Source of the DNA: Bacteroidia bacterium
Lineage (GTDB): Bacteria; Bacteroidota; Bacteroidia; Chitinophagales; Saprospiraceae
DNA length: 64,000 nt
Direction: 5' to 3'
Assembly: GCA_030430845.1 (NCBI GenBank)
Contig: JAUIKE010000008.1
Span: forward strand, 1 to 64,000
Position numbers and translations under genes: made by a program. Shown one piece after another: positions 15,076 to 25,120 of the stretch (position 1 is the stretch's first letter; every line of letters starts with the position of its first letter). The notes below the pieces were generated by a model. It was not told the DNA's origin. It did no database searches and saw only the letters and a program-made list of their open reading frames with translations.

Positions 15076-17463
15076 ATGAAGAGAGTCTTATATTTAATAG
15101 CCCTTTGCTGCCTCGCTGGGCCGTTCCTCCTCTCTGCCCAGCGCAACATCGAACTAGTCAGTCAGCTTTCTTACGATGCCTTATTAAATGATGTTTGGGG
15201 GTATCAGGCTGAAGATGGTACAGAGTATGCCTTAGTGGGCCTCCGCGACGGCGTTTCCATTGTCAGTTTGGAAGATCCTGCCAATCCGAAAGAATCCGCT
15301 TTTGTTCCCGGGCCGTATTCCGCTTGGAGGGATTTGAAAGCTTTTAATGGCTTCGCCTATGTTACGACCGACCAGGGAGGTACGAAGGAAGGATTGTTGG
15401 TTATCGACTTACGAAATTTACCGGACTCGGTCAGCTACCATAATTGGAAACCCAATATTCAGGGACGGACCTTGGAAAAGTGCCACAACCTCTATATCGA
15501 TGAACGAGGGGTTGTGTATTTGGCGGGCTGTAATGTCAATAACGGCGGAGTAGTCATGGCAGATATAGCTACAGTACCCGGCCAGCCTCAGCTAATCGGG
15601 CCGGCCACTACTGACTATGCTCATGATGTGTATGTGCAGGATGGCATTTTATTTGCCTCCGAAATATACAGCGGCGAGTTAGGCATCTATGATGTTTCAG
15701 ATGTTTCCGCTCCTGCTATCTTGTCGCTTGCCACAACCCCTTTTCGATTTACGCACAATGCATGGGCCTCTACGGACGGGAAAATCGTCTTCACTACAGA
15801 TGAGCGGGCCAATGCCCCCGTGGCGGCTTTTGACATCTCCAATCCGGGCAATGCCCGATTACTGGACCAGTTCCGTCCGCTTGCTTCTGTTGGGCAGGGT
15901 GTCATTCCGCACAATGTTCATGTAAAAGATCAATGGCTGGCCATCTCCTACTATACGGATGGCGTTGTAATTGTAGATGCCGCCAGGCCGGAAAACCTTA
16001 TTGAGGTGGGCAACTTTGACACCTCCCCTAATTTCCAATCAGGCTTCCACGGAGCCTGGGGAGCCTATCCCTTTTTACCTTCCGGATTATTACTGGTAGC
16101 TGATATTGAAACCGGCTTATTCGTTTTACAAACTAATTATAAAAAAGCCTGCTATCTGGAAGGAGTAGCGACGGATAAAAAAACAGCGCAAGCCCTTAAG
16201 GGCGTGCAAGTAAATATTCTTGCTGATCAATTGAACAGAACTGCTACGGATGCCTTTGGCGCCTATGCTACCGGAATTGCAGAAGCCGGCACCTTTTGGG
16301 TCGAATTTTCTAAAGCCGGATATCATACAGAAAGGATTGAAGTGCAGCTCAAGAACGGCATTTTAACTCCGCTAGATGTAGCCATGCGTCCCAAAGTAAC
16401 CTACGAGTTCAGCGCTAAGGTCATTGACCATGTCGAACAAACAGGTGTGCCGGGAGCTCAACTCATGCTGAGTAGCAGGGACACGTCATATTTTATAACT
16501 GCCAACCAGGAAGGACAGTTTGACCTACACTCAGTCTATGAAGGGACGTACGAGCTCTATGCTGGGGCATGGGGGTATCGGCAAAAATATATTTCAGCCT
16601 TAAGTATTGAAGGAAATCGCAATCTAATTATAGAACTGGATACAGGTTATGAGGATGACTTTGTCCTGGACCTTGGATGGCAAAGCCTGGGCAAAGCCCA
16701 AAGCGGGCAATGGGTGCGGGAACGCCCCATCGGTACCAAGCTGGATAATCGCATCGCCAATCCGGCTTCGGATGTCGCAGATGACCTGGGTGACATGGCC
16801 TATATTACAGGTAATCAAGGAGGAGAAGCCGGACAAGATGATGTGGATGACGGACAGGTTATCCTTCAATCTCCTCCATTTGATGTTAGTGAAACGCCTT
16901 TCCCGGTTCTATCTTTCCAATACTGGTTTTTTAACGGAGGCGGGGAAAAACCCTTAGATGACACCCTAAAAATATTTCTTACTAATGGTTCGGACACCGT
17001 ATTAATCAGGCAAGAAACCGGTTCTACTTTAAATCAATGGGCCCTGGCCGAATTTTCATTGGATACCATCATAGACACCGAACAGCCTTTGAGCTTGTAT
17101 GTCACAGTCAGTGACCTGGAAGATAGCGGGCACATCGTTGAGGCAGGCCTGGATGTATTTAAGATTAGCAGTGGCACAGGAGGGACTTCCACCTCTGACG
17201 AGGAGGCCGATCCATCCGCTATTTTAGCGGCCTTTCCTAATCCTTTTTCTGAACAATTACAATTGTTTCTACAAGCATCCGGGATTGACAAGGAGCGCCG
17301 ACTTATTATTTTTAATGCTTTGGGGCAGCGCGTATACAGTCAACAGCTTGACCCTCAATTACAATATGTGGAATGGACGTCCGAAGAGCCGGCAGGCCTC
17401 TACTTTGTCCATTTATATGACGGCAACCGGGCTGTAGGGAAATGGAAGGTAGTAAAACAATAA
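15076..17463 (+). CDS. Secreted choice-of-anchor B protein with T9SS sorting domain
   Basis: A 795-aa exported protein. After the signal peptide (cleavage near SAQ) residues about 25-360 form a choice-of-anchor-B / LVIVD propeller-like region (NDVWGYQAEDGTEYALVGL, HNVHVKDQWLAISYYTDGVVI). Two carboxypeptidase-regulatory-like beta sandwiches follow (about 360-520), then a jelly-roll-like region (about 540-700) and a type A T9SS domain (AAFPNPFSEQL ... GLYFVHLYDG). It should be secreted and surface-anchored or released by T9SS. Start chosen at ATG 15076; a TTG lies one codon before. It converges with the protease gene across a 417-bp palindromic region. Confidence 0.85.
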   Translation: MKRVLYLIALCCLAGPFLLSAQRNIELVSQLSYDALLNDVWGYQAEDGTEYALVGLRDGVSIVSLEDPANPKESAFVPGPYSAWRDLKAFNGFAYVTTDQGGTKEGLLVIDLRNLPDSVSYHNWKPNIQGRTLEKCHNLYIDERGVVYLAGCNVNNGGVVMADIATVPGQPQLIGPATTDYAHDVYVQDGILFASEIYSGELGIYDVSDVSAPAILSLATTPFRFTHNAWASTDGKIVFTTDERANAPVAAFDISNPGNARLLDQFRPLASVGQGVIPHNVHVKDQWLAISYYTDGVVIVDAARPENLIEVGNFDTSPNFQSGFHGAWGAYPFLPSGLLLVADIETGLFVLQTNYKKACYLEGVATDKKTAQALKGVQVNILADQLNRTATDAFGAYATGIAEAGTFWVEFSKAGYHTERIEVQLKNGILTPLDVAMRPKVTYEFSAKVIDHVEQTGVPGAQLMLSSRDTSYFITANQEGQFDLHSVYEGTYELYAGAWGYRQKYISALSIEGNRNLIIELDTGYEDDFVLDLGWQSLGKAQSGQWVRERPIGTKLDNRIANPASDVADDLGDMAYITGNQGGEAGQDDVDDGQVILQSPPFDVSETPFPVLSFQYWFFNGGGEKPLDDTLKIFLTNGSDTVLIRQETGSTLNQWALAEFSLDTIIDTEQPLSLYVTVSDLEDSGHIVEAGLDVFKISSGTGGTSTSDEEADPSAILAAFPNPFSEQLQLFLQASGIDKERRLIIFNALGQRVYSQQLDPQLQYVEWTSEEPAGLYFVHLYDGNRAVGKWKVVKQ

Positions 17464-17882
17464 CATGAGACATCCCGATTTTTTTAGCTGATGACCAAAA
17501 ACAGATGCTATCCCGATTTTCAATCGGGAGATGCTGTGATGCTATTTCGGGGTTGTGTAAAAACTCGTTCCTCGTTTTTACCCAACCAGAAAATTTTATT
17601 TAGGAGGTCGTTTTAAGAAAAAAACTTTGTTTTTTTCTTAAAACGACCTCCTAAAAGAATATTATTGGTTGTGTGAAAAGGCCGTAGGACTTTTTACACA
17701 ACCCCTCACGATGCTGACGATTTATACTGCTAAGTAGAAAAAAGGGCTCCATTTTTAGAAAAAAAAGTCGCCAGTATCTTTCACCTTTGGTGAAACAGCA
17801 TCACAGCATCTTCGGCTGCCAGAGGCAGTCGAATCAGCATCAGTTTATTGGGACCTTTCGAAAATTCGGGATGATTCATGTT
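17462..17882. repeat. Nested inverted-repeat region with composite palindrome (R2)
   Basis: The gap between two convergent genes is almost wholly palindromic. Outermost arms: AACATGAGACATCCCGATTTT against AAAATTCGGGATGATTCATGTT (imperfect), overlapping both stop codons. Next: AGATGCTGTGATGCT (17529-17543) against AGCATCACAGCATCT (17797-17811), perfect. Inside: CCCGATT / AATCGGG (17512-17528), TTTCACC / GGTGAAA (17779-17795) and the complete three-hairpin composite element (17549-17705) with flanks TTTAGGAGG and CCTCCTAAAAGAATATTATTGG. Confidence 0.8.
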
Positions 17883-19845
17883 ACTTTAGATTATCATTAG
17901 GGTCGGCACTATTATTTACATCTCCGGATTTAATGCCCAGGAAATCAAAATCAAGCATATCGGTATCCAGGTGACCCACAGAAAATGACTCGGGTAGTCC
18001 ATCTTTCAAAGGATCACCTTCAGCACCTGCTCCGAAATTGGTAGGGATGAATTGCCAGGAAGGGACTGCGCCAAATTCCTGATCCAGTCCCATAATTACT
18101 TTTTGAATTTTAATACGGTCAATCGTACTTATGGAGCCGGAGCCATCAACATCGGCAGCGAGTCGGGCGGGGATCTCAGTAAGTTGATCAATAGCCAGGA
18201 TATGCTTTAGAATAATAATCATATCCAGAATATTCACCCCATTGACGGCCCGGCCGGACCGCTCGAGCTTCACTCCGTATTGTTCTCCTTCAATGAGCTC
18301 ACCAAATTCATAGTATCCTTGTGCATCCGTGGTATCAATGGCCGATTTGGGGCCCACTAAAGTAACGACTACTCCCGGTAAAGGCACGCCGGTACCAGTT
18401 CGGACATGGCCGGCCAGCATAACCTCTCCGACCCCTGTGTTGCTGGTACCGTCCAAGGTCATAGTTTGCGTATTTAAAGGATCCAGCCAATCTTTCAGCC
18501 GGGTTTCTGCCGTACCGCCTCCTTCCCAGGCGACGCTTAGACGCCCGAAAAAGCCGGTTGAATTTTCATCGCAGGCCGAACGCCCCCCATGCAAGTGGGC
18601 AACGTAGCGTCCATCTTTATTCAGTAAAGCAGCTCCGGATGAGCCCGGCTGGAAATAGCCGGTATTATATACTACTCTAAAGTGATGATCTGCAGGTGTA
18701 GTCACATTATTATCCCATTCAATCGGGAATTCAAATATTTCTGCTTTTTTATTGATCACCCCAATTTTCTTAATATCGCCAAAAGGATGATGGATATAGA
18801 AGGAAGAATCCGGTTCGGTATCGCTGCGGTCCCATCCCAGGAAAAAAGGATTATACCGACTGGGGACGCGAGAGAACAATTCTAAAAGAATAAAATCATT
18901 TTCCTGCCGCCCGGCTTTTAATTCTGACCCCAATAAGGAATTCGGGGTCGGCTCTACTTCCGGGTTGTTACAATCTACACTTTCGTAATTAAAATCAAAT
19001 TTCCAAAATTCAAATAAAGGAGTAAACCCATCCTGGCAGTGAAAGGCACTTAATACAAGGGGGCGGCCGTCTACACTGGTATTATTCATCAAATTACCGG
19101 TACAAAAACCGGAACCCTCTTCCACTATCACCATGATCCGAACAATCCCCCTTTTTTTCTCCTGCACCTCAGGACTGTTATTGCAATTTATATTCTCATG
19201 GCAGGGAAATGACGATCCGAATCCTGTATCTGTTGCTCCTGCATGGGTTTGGTATTCGTAATTATTATCTCTTAGAGCTTCTTTTTTATAAGCCTGATCG
19301 ATCCTGAAAATGTGCAGACGTCCCTGCCCTGCCATCCTGGGCGGCTCGTAATATTCCAGAATTGCTTCACTGCCATAAATCAGGCCGGTTAGAAACTTGC
19401 CGTTGGCTCGGTTATTTTCTGAGGTATAGGCTCCTAATAGCTGCTTTTTGTCAGGGCTGTACACAAATAATTGAGCCCCCTTAGGCAAGTAGAATTCATC
19501 ATATAATATCGATAAGGCCAGCGCTCCTTTTGAACGAAGGTGCAAGCGCCAAACCCGGCTGCCGTCTGGCAGGTCCACCCAGGTCCCGGAATTACTCAGG
19601 CCGTAATTGACCTTTACCGGTGCGGCAAATCTGTTCGCCCAGGGATTTTCCTCATCTTGTTTTTTCAATGCTGCCAGATCCAATTCGGGTATAGGCGTTG
19701 GCTTCAGTGCCTGTTTAGAAAAAAATTTGGATTGGGAAGTACTTGAACTGATGGGAGTGCCTCCTGCACTAATCTGGGCAATAATCGACTGGCCGAAAAA
19801 GAGCGCCAGAAGAATCATAAAGCTTGGCCGGATCAGATTGTTCAT
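17881..19845 (-). CDS. Secreted lysyl-endopeptidase-like serine protease with dockerin-like end
   Basis: A 654-aa exported protein from ATG 19845 (signal peptide ending IIAQ). After a pro-region the trypsin-like domain shows the triad: His269 in LSAFHCQDG, Asp317 in NDFILLEL and Ser403 in FQPGSSGAALL, followed by HLHGGRSAC, the pattern of lysyl endopeptidases. Then come a carboxypeptidase-regulatory-like sandwich (about 475-535) and a dockerin-type Ca-binding repeat (ADVDGSGSISTIDRIK, GIKSGDVNNS). Unlike related proteins it ends right after the dockerin-like part, without a T9SS sorting domain; the stop overlaps the outer arm of the palindromic gap, so the tail may have been lost. Confidence 0.85.
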   Translation of the reverse strand: MNNLIRPSFMILLALFFGQSIIAQISAGGTPISSSTSQSKFFSKQALKPTPIPELDLAALKKQDEENPWANRFAAPVKVNYGLSNSGTWVDLPDGSRVWRLHLRSKGALALSILYDEFYLPKGAQLFVYSPDKKQLLGAYTSENNRANGKFLTGLIYGSEAILEYYEPPRMAGQGRLHIFRIDQAYKKEALRDNNYEYQTHAGATDTGFGSSFPCHENINCNNSPEVQEKKRGIVRIMVIVEEGSGFCTGNLMNNTSVDGRPLVLSAFHCQDGFTPLFEFWKFDFNYESVDCNNPEVEPTPNSLLGSELKAGRQENDFILLELFSRVPSRYNPFFLGWDRSDTEPDSSFYIHHPFGDIKKIGVINKKAEIFEFPIEWDNNVTTPADHHFRVVYNTGYFQPGSSGAALLNKDGRYVAHLHGGRSACDENSTGFFGRLSVAWEGGGTAETRLKDWLDPLNTQTMTLDGTSNTGVGEVMLAGHVRTGTGVPLPGVVVTLVGPKSAIDTTDAQGYYEFGELIEGEQYGVKLERSGRAVNGVNILDMIIILKHILAIDQLTEIPARLAADVDGSGSISTIDRIKIQKVIMGLDQEFGAVPSWQFIPTNFGAGAEGDPLKDGLPESFSVGHLDTDMLDFDFLGIKSGDVNNSADPNDNLK

Positions 19846-20021
19846 AAAGATTACAATTTGCAAATGTGTTTAATCAGTCGTATATGGGTCAAACAAATGC
19901 AATAACATTCCCTGGGTTATATCAGGGGAATGTTATTGCATTACAGAAATTGAACAAAAAAGTCTTGCTTTGAAATATACGTTTTTACAGGCAAATGGTT
20001 GCAAATGAATTATGTACGATG

Positions 20022-20603
20022 TTACCTGCCCATCAAAAACTCCATAGCGGAGGCAAATGCATCGTTGGGAACCATTCTAAAGTCGTAGGTTCCTTCTTCA
20101 GCTTGATATTCCTGGAAGGGACGACTGCTTAATTTACCCGATTCTTTGGCCTCCCTGGAAACTGCCGCTAAAAGATTTTCCCCTTCGTAAAAAAATTCAT
20201 TTTCGTAATAGATGGGGCCTTCCCTGCCCAACTCACGCATCATGACTAATTCGCGATTTTGAAGGTAGTACCAAGATCGTAGGTCTCCCATAGGCGATTG
20301 AGTATAAATTAAGACCGGATCACCGTCCTTGTAAGAAACCCGTACTTCATAGTTTTGGCCTTCTCGTTCAACAGTTACAGGCCCTTTTGACTCTAAAACC
20401 TGAATCGAATCATTAATATTACTAACGTATTCGCGAATACTGGTGTAGGTAGGGATTTTACTATTTAAATTATTATCCTTCATCACTTCGGTAACCGCCT
20501 CATTGGGCTCCGATGAACCGCTTTGGCAGCTCATAAAGGTGAATGAAAATACGATGAATCCCCAAATAAAAATCTTCAAAAAAAAGTGGTTCATAAATTT
20601 CAT
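20022..20603 (-). CDS. Uncharacterised lipoprotein
   Basis: About 193 aa from ATG 20603 (another ATG at 20594; an upstream TTG is less likely). The N-terminus is a lipoprotein signal with the lipobox FMSC. The mature part is a charged mixed alpha/beta protein with QNYEVRVSYKDGDPVLIY and NEFFYEGENLLA, resembling many small Bacteroidota lipoproteins of unknown role. It follows pullulanase on the same strand, separated by hairpin R3. Confidence 0.7.
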   Translation of the reverse strand: MKFMNHFFLKIFIWGFIVFSFTFMSCQSGSSEPNEAVTEVMKDNNLNSKIPTYTSIREYVSNINDSIQVLESKGPVTVEREGQNYEVRVSYKDGDPVLIYTQSPMGDLRSWYYLQNRELVMMRELGREGPIYYENEFFYEGENLLAAVSREAKESGKLSSRPFQEYQAEEGTYDFRMVPNDAFASAMEFLMGR

Positions 20604-20673
20604 GGAATTTTTAAGGCCTAAAGATATAGAAGATAGCAATAATAATAAGTAAAGAGGATATTAAAAATAATGT

Positions 20674-20728
20674 AGGCAGTGGGGTTGTGTGAAAAGGCCG
20701 AAGGACTTTTTACACAACCCCACTGCCT
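20674..20728. repeat. Composite-palindrome end hairpin (R3)
   Basis: Arms AGGCAGTGGGGTTGTGT and ACACAACCCCACTGCCT are perfect; the interior GAAAAGGCCGAAGGACTTTTT is the same as the terminal hairpin of the full elements at 17549 and 49752. Only this single module is present, placed just past the stop of pullulanase (minus), where it may end its transcript. Confidence 0.75.
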
Positions 20729-20771
20729 GTGGCGAATGAGGCGGCGCTTATATTTTTTCTTTATCATTAAT

Positions 20772-22778
20772 CTATTTGGCCAAAACAATCGCACTATAAG
20801 CCGGGACCTGTACCTGCCCTGTAATAATGGGCGGACTACCCGGCTCTAATACTCGTTCGCCATCCAGTACGAGTCGCCATTGCCCATCAGGTAAGGAAAG
20901 TAAGTAAGAGGTTTCATTTCCGTTAAAAGCCACCATAATATTTCCCCATTCATCTCCATTAGCATGATCCTTCAACTGGTAGGCCACCAATAAGTCATCC
21001 TCGGAGTCTAGAAATGAAAGATGCTTTTGAATATCCTCCGTACTGGTCATTCTGAAGGCAGGATGAGCTTTGCGCAGGCGAATCAGCGCTTGCGTATATT
21101 CAACAACTTTTAGATGCTCCGTTTTTCGATCCCAGTCCAATTGATTGATAGAGTCAGGCGATTCAAAGGAATTTTCTACGCCGTTTTTTGTTCTCAAAAA
21201 TTCGGAACCGGCGTGCAAAAAGGGAATGCCTTGTGAAGTGAGCACGATGGTCAGTCCCAACTTGGCCATCTTTACCCGGTCCGCTTCTGAAGCATCCGGG
21301 CGCGTCAGCTTTATTTTATCCCACAAGGTATTGTTGTCGTGACAGGAAACGTAGGTAATCGTCTTTAAAGGGCTATCGGCATAAGGTGCCTCTGAGTAAT
21401 TGATCTTAGAATAATCAATCTGGGGATGATCGGTAGATGCAACGATCCCGAATTTGATACTCTCCTTCAGGCCTTTCCGCCCACTGATAAAGCCCCCTTG
21501 TTCGGGTGTGAAGACGTGCCCCTTGATGGCGTCGCGGATATCATCGCTGAATACAGCAATCTGGTCCAATTGCTCCGCATGAAATTTAGTGGCTTGTTGT
21601 TCAGCCGCCAATGGGCTACCGCCGGCCTGCCAGCCTTCACCATAGATAAGGATACTCGGGTCAATCTGGCGCGCCATTTTGCTGATTTCATTCATGGTTT
21701 CGATATCGTGAAGGGCCATCAAGTCAAAGCGAAAGCCATCCAGGTGATATTCTTCTATCCAATGGCGGACCGATTCGATCATAAACTTACGCATCATTTC
21801 TCGTTCCGAAGCAGTTTCATTACCACAAGCCGAACCATTGGCAAAATTACCTAAAGAATCCTGCCGGTAATAATAGCCCGGCACCAATTGATTGAAGTTG
21901 GACTCTTGCGTAAAGCCCGTATGGTTGTACACAACATCCAGGATGACCCGAAGGCCCGCCTCATGCAGGGCTTTGACCATGGCCTTAAATTCGCGGATGC
22001 GTACGCGGCCGTCGTATGGGTCGCTTGAATAACTGCCTTCCGGAACATTGTAGTTCTGAGGATCGTACCCCCAGTTGTATTGATTGTCTTCAGGTCGGGT
22101 TTCATCCAGCGAGCGAAAGTCAAAAGAAGGGAGCAGGTGAACGTGTGTCACCCCCATGCTTTTGATGTGATCCAGGCCGGTAGGCAAGCCGTCCGGGTTC
22201 CGGGTTCCAGCTTCGGTAAGTCCCAAAAACTTACCTTTTTGGCGAATGCCGGAATTATCGGCAATGGATAAATCTCGAACATGCAACTCATAAATGATAA
22301 CATCTTCATAGCCTTTTAAAGGAGGGCGGGTATCATCTTCCCATCCTTCCGGGTTCGTTTCAGCGAGGTCAACGACCATGGCTCTTTTTCCGTTTGCCCC
22401 TACCGCCTTTGCATAGGGGTCGGGCACTTCTGCCATCCATTGCCCTTCGACCTGCACCTGAAAAGTGTAGTATTTGTTTTTTTGATCGCCCTCCAGTCGG
22501 GTTTCCCACACTCCATTTTTCGATCTTTTCATATCATGGGATTGAATAGCTGTGCCACCTAAGCCCTTTTCATAAAAGTGCAGCCTGGCTTGGCCGGCGG
22601 TTGGGGCCCAAATTTTGAAGGCCGAAGAAACCGGGCTGTAGGTCAGCCCCAGGTCCGTTTGCGGATAAAAGGGATAATGATCGAAAGAATCGTAGCTTGT
22701 TTGCATATCAGTTTGGCAAGATGTAAACAGGATGAAAAAGAAAAAAAGAAAAAAGAGCCGGGAAATTGTTGGGTTCAT
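20772..22778 (-). CDS. pulA: Type I pullulanase, lipoprotein
   Basis: Debranching enzyme that cleaves alpha-1,6 bonds in pullulan and glycogen-like glucans. 668 aa from ATG 22778, with lipobox FTSC, so it is envelope-anchored. Order: CBM48-type N-domain (GLTYSPVSSAFKIWAPTA), then the GH13 barrel with YNWGYDPQNYNVPEGSYS (the type I pullulanase motif), the nucleophile Asp in DGFRFDLMALHD, the acid Glu in IYGEGW and the transition-state region SCHDNNTLWDK, then a C-terminal beta domain. The frame is open 24 codons further upstream, but the lipoprotein signal fixes the start. No other glycogen genes are adjacent. Confidence 0.9.
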   Translation of the reverse strand: MNPTISRLFFLFFFFILFTSCQTDMQTSYDSFDHYPFYPQTDLGLTYSPVSSAFKIWAPTAGQARLHFYEKGLGGTAIQSHDMKRSKNGVWETRLEGDQKNKYYTFQVQVEGQWMAEVPDPYAKAVGANGKRAMVVDLAETNPEGWEDDTRPPLKGYEDVIIYELHVRDLSIADNSGIRQKGKFLGLTEAGTRNPDGLPTGLDHIKSMGVTHVHLLPSFDFRSLDETRPEDNQYNWGYDPQNYNVPEGSYSSDPYDGRVRIREFKAMVKALHEAGLRVILDVVYNHTGFTQESNFNQLVPGYYYRQDSLGNFANGSACGNETASEREMMRKFMIESVRHWIEEYHLDGFRFDLMALHDIETMNEISKMARQIDPSILIYGEGWQAGGSPLAAEQQATKFHAEQLDQIAVFSDDIRDAIKGHVFTPEQGGFISGRKGLKESIKFGIVASTDHPQIDYSKINYSEAPYADSPLKTITYVSCHDNNTLWDKIKLTRPDASEADRVKMAKLGLTIVLTSQGIPFLHAGSEFLRTKNGVENSFESPDSINQLDWDRKTEHLKVVEYTQALIRLRKAHPAFRMTSTEDIQKHLSFLDSEDDLLVAYQLKDHANGDEWGNIMVAFNGNETSYLLSLPDGQWRLVLDGERVLEPGSPPIITGQVQVPAYSAIVLAK

Positions 22779-22869
22779 TGCAATACCGATTTTTAAAAGG
22801 TAAATTTTAACAAAAGGAACTTCTCCCGTAAAACTGCATGTTAATGCCAAAAAAACAAAAAATTATGCC

Positions 22870-23424
22870 ATGCATCCAAAAATATCCAAAGAAATAAAGC
22901 TTGAAACCAAGCGCCTGGTTCTTCAACTCCCAAGCCTGGAGGAGGTCCCTATGGTTATGTCAGCCACAAAATATGAAGGCTTTAACGACGGTATGCTCTG
23001 GGATCCTCCCGAAACGGAAGCCCCTATTATCAGAAGCTACCATAACTGCCTCGAAGCCTGGGAAAAGGGAAATGCCTATTGTTTTTCATTAGTTTTAAAG
23101 GAAAACGGAGACTTTGTTGGAAAAATAAGTATTCGGCAGGAGCAAGCGGAAAATGTCTGGAATATTGGCTTTTGGACTCATCCTACTCAGCAAGGAAAAG
23201 GCTATATGAGTGAAGCCGTAGCTGTTGTGATCCGTTTTGGATTTGAACAATTGAAGGCAAAACGCATCGAAGCCTGTCATGCGCTGTGGAATAAAGCCAG
23301 TGAAAGGGTATTGAAAAAAAACGGTATGGAATTTATTCGTTATATTGAAAAAGGCTTTCAGAAAAAAGGAAAATGGGTAGCTGAAAATTTGTTAGGCATT
23401 GACAAACCTATAGCAAATAAATGA
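22870..23424 (+). CDS. GNAT acetyltransferase (RimJ/RimL type)
   Basis: A 184-aa N-acetyltransferase. The start LETKRLVLQLPSLEE is the RimJ/RimL-type opening; the acetyl-CoA site is WTHPTQQGKGYMSEA, followed by FEQLKAKRIEACHALWNKASERVLKKNGM. It is divergent from pulA with a 91-bp gap and stands before pckA. Such enzymes acetylate protein N-termini or small amines; the substrate is not inferable. Confidence 0.87.
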   Translation: MHPKISKEIKLETKRLVLQLPSLEEVPMVMSATKYEGFNDGMLWDPPETEAPIIRSYHNCLEAWEKGNAYCFSLVLKENGDFVGKISIRQEQAENVWNIGFWTHPTQQGKGYMSEAVAVVIRFGFEQLKAKRIEACHALWNKASERVLKKNGMEFIRYIEKGFQKKGKWVAENLLGIDKPIANK

Positions 23425-23521
23425 TTTTGATCATTCGTTATTCTCAAGTTACTTTTTACCTTTCCGCTGTAATTGTAACCCAAATGTAATCCATTATTCC
23501 AACTATAAAACAGAAAAATCA

Positions 23522-25108
23522 ATGAGTTTCAATTTAAGGCAGTATGGTATTGAAGTCGACACCATTCACAGAAACACTAGTGTACCTATATTGTACGAAT
23601 TAGGTCTCCGTAAAGAAAAAGGTACCGCCATTTCCAATGTGGGGGCCTTACTCGTTTATTCGGGTGAAAAAACAGGCCGTAGCCCAAAAGATAAGCGCGT
23701 AGTTCGTAATCCCGAATCAGAAAACAACATCGACTGGGGGGACATCAACATCGAAATGGATGAGCATGTTTTTATGATCAACCGCGAACGTGCCATGGAC
23801 TTTCTGAACACCCGCGAGCGAATCTACGTTGTAGATGCCTTTGCAGGATGGGATCCCAATTACCGCCTGAAGGTCAGAGTTATTTGCACCAGAGCCTACC
23901 ATGCCCTGTTTATGCAAAATATGCTCATCATGCCCACCCAGGAAGAACTGGACAACTTCGGTGAGCCCGACTACGTAATATTCAACGGAGGAGGATTCCC
24001 AGCCAACCGCTATACTTCCAGAATGACTTCCAAAACTAGTGTTGGGGTAGACCTGGAAAGAAAAGAAATCGTCATACTAGGTACCGAATATGCCGGTGAA
24101 ATGAAAAAAGGCGTTTTCTCCGTTATGAACTACCTGATGCCGCTACAGAATGTAATGCCGATGCACTGCTCAGCTAACGTAGGAGAATCAGGAGATGTAT
24201 CTATCCTGTTTGGTCTGTCCGGTACAGGAAAAACAACGCTGAGTGCTGATCCTAAGCGCAAGCTGATCGGAGATGATGAGCACTGCTGGACGGCCGACGG
24301 CGTCTTCAACATCGAAGGAGGCTGCTATGCTAAGGCAATCGACCTGTCTGCGGAAAAAGAACCGGATATCTTCAACGCCATTCGCTATGGTACCGTCCTG
24401 GAGAATGTCGTATTTGACCAAAAAACCCGTGAGGTGGACTATACGGATGTTTCCATCACACAGAATACACGGGCTTCTTACCCTATCCAATACATTGATA
24501 ACATCCAAATGCCTTGCATGGCAGGGCATCCGAAAAATATCATATTCCTGACCTGTGACGCTTTTGGGGTATTGCCTCCAGTAAGTAAACTCACTCCAGA
24601 GCAGGCCAGCTACCACTTTATTTCAGGCTATACAGCCAAAGTAGCCGGTACGGAAATGGGGATTACCGAACCACAAGCTACCTTCTCAGCTTGTTTTGGA
24701 GCTGCCTTCATGATGTGGCATCCCAACAAGTATGCGGAGCTCCTGGCGAAAAAAATGATCGACCACAATACCAATGCCTGGTTGGTCAATACCGGCTGGA
24801 CGGGCGGCGCTCATGGCGTAGGTTCCCGAATGAAACTCAAATTCACGCGGGCTATGATCGATGCCATCCACAATGATGACTTTGAGGGTGTAGAAATGGT
24901 TCAGGATGAAGAATTTGGTTTTAGCATTCCTACCGAATGCCCCGGCGTCCCATCTGAAGTACTTTTACCTAGAAATACATGGGACGATAAGCTCGCATAT
25001 GACAAAACAAAAGGTAGGCTCATCGGCTTATTCCAGGAAAACTTCAAGAAATTTGAAGCCCAGGTTAATCCACAAATTGTGGATGCAGGGCCTAAAGTTA
25101 CTGCCTAA
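23522..25108 (+). CDS. pckA: Phosphoenolpyruvate carboxykinase (ATP)
   Basis: Converts oxaloacetate and ATP to PEP and CO2, the first committed step of gluconeogenesis, in the cytoplasm. 528 aa, normal length. Seen: SGEKTGRSPKDKRVV, MPMHCSANVGESGDVSILFG, the kinase P-loop GLSGTGKTTLSADP, the metal site DDEHCW and the GYTAKVAGTE motif. ATG 23522 fits the family start. A hairpin (R4) follows 12 bp past the stop. Together with gap and pgk downstream it gives the window a gluconeogenic/glycolytic segment, though an ankyrin gene and tRNAs intervene. Confidence 0.96.
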   Translation: MSFNLRQYGIEVDTIHRNTSVPILYELGLRKEKGTAISNVGALLVYSGEKTGRSPKDKRVVRNPESENNIDWGDINIEMDEHVFMINRERAMDFLNTRERIYVVDAFAGWDPNYRLKVRVICTRAYHALFMQNMLIMPTQEELDNFGEPDYVIFNGGGFPANRYTSRMTSKTSVGVDLERKEIVILGTEYAGEMKKGVFSVMNYLMPLQNVMPMHCSANVGESGDVSILFGLSGTGKTTLSADPKRKLIGDDEHCWTADGVFNIEGGCYAKAIDLSAEKEPDIFNAIRYGTVLENVVFDQKTREVDYTDVSITQNTRASYPIQYIDNIQMPCMAGHPKNIIFLTCDAFGVLPPVSKLTPEQASYHFISGYTAKVAGTEMGITEPQATFSACFGAAFMMWHPNKYAELLAKKMIDHNTNAWLVNTGWTGGAHGVGSRMKLKFTRAMIDAIHNDDFEGVEMVQDEEFGFSIPTECPGVPSEVLLPRNTWDDKLAYDKTKGRLIGLFQENFKKFEAQVNPQIVDAGPKVTA

Positions 25109-25120
25109 ATTTGTTAGAAG

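Noticed and set aside
24188-24616. 142-aa minus-strand ORF
   Set aside because: Lies wholly antisense within the highly conserved pckA gene.
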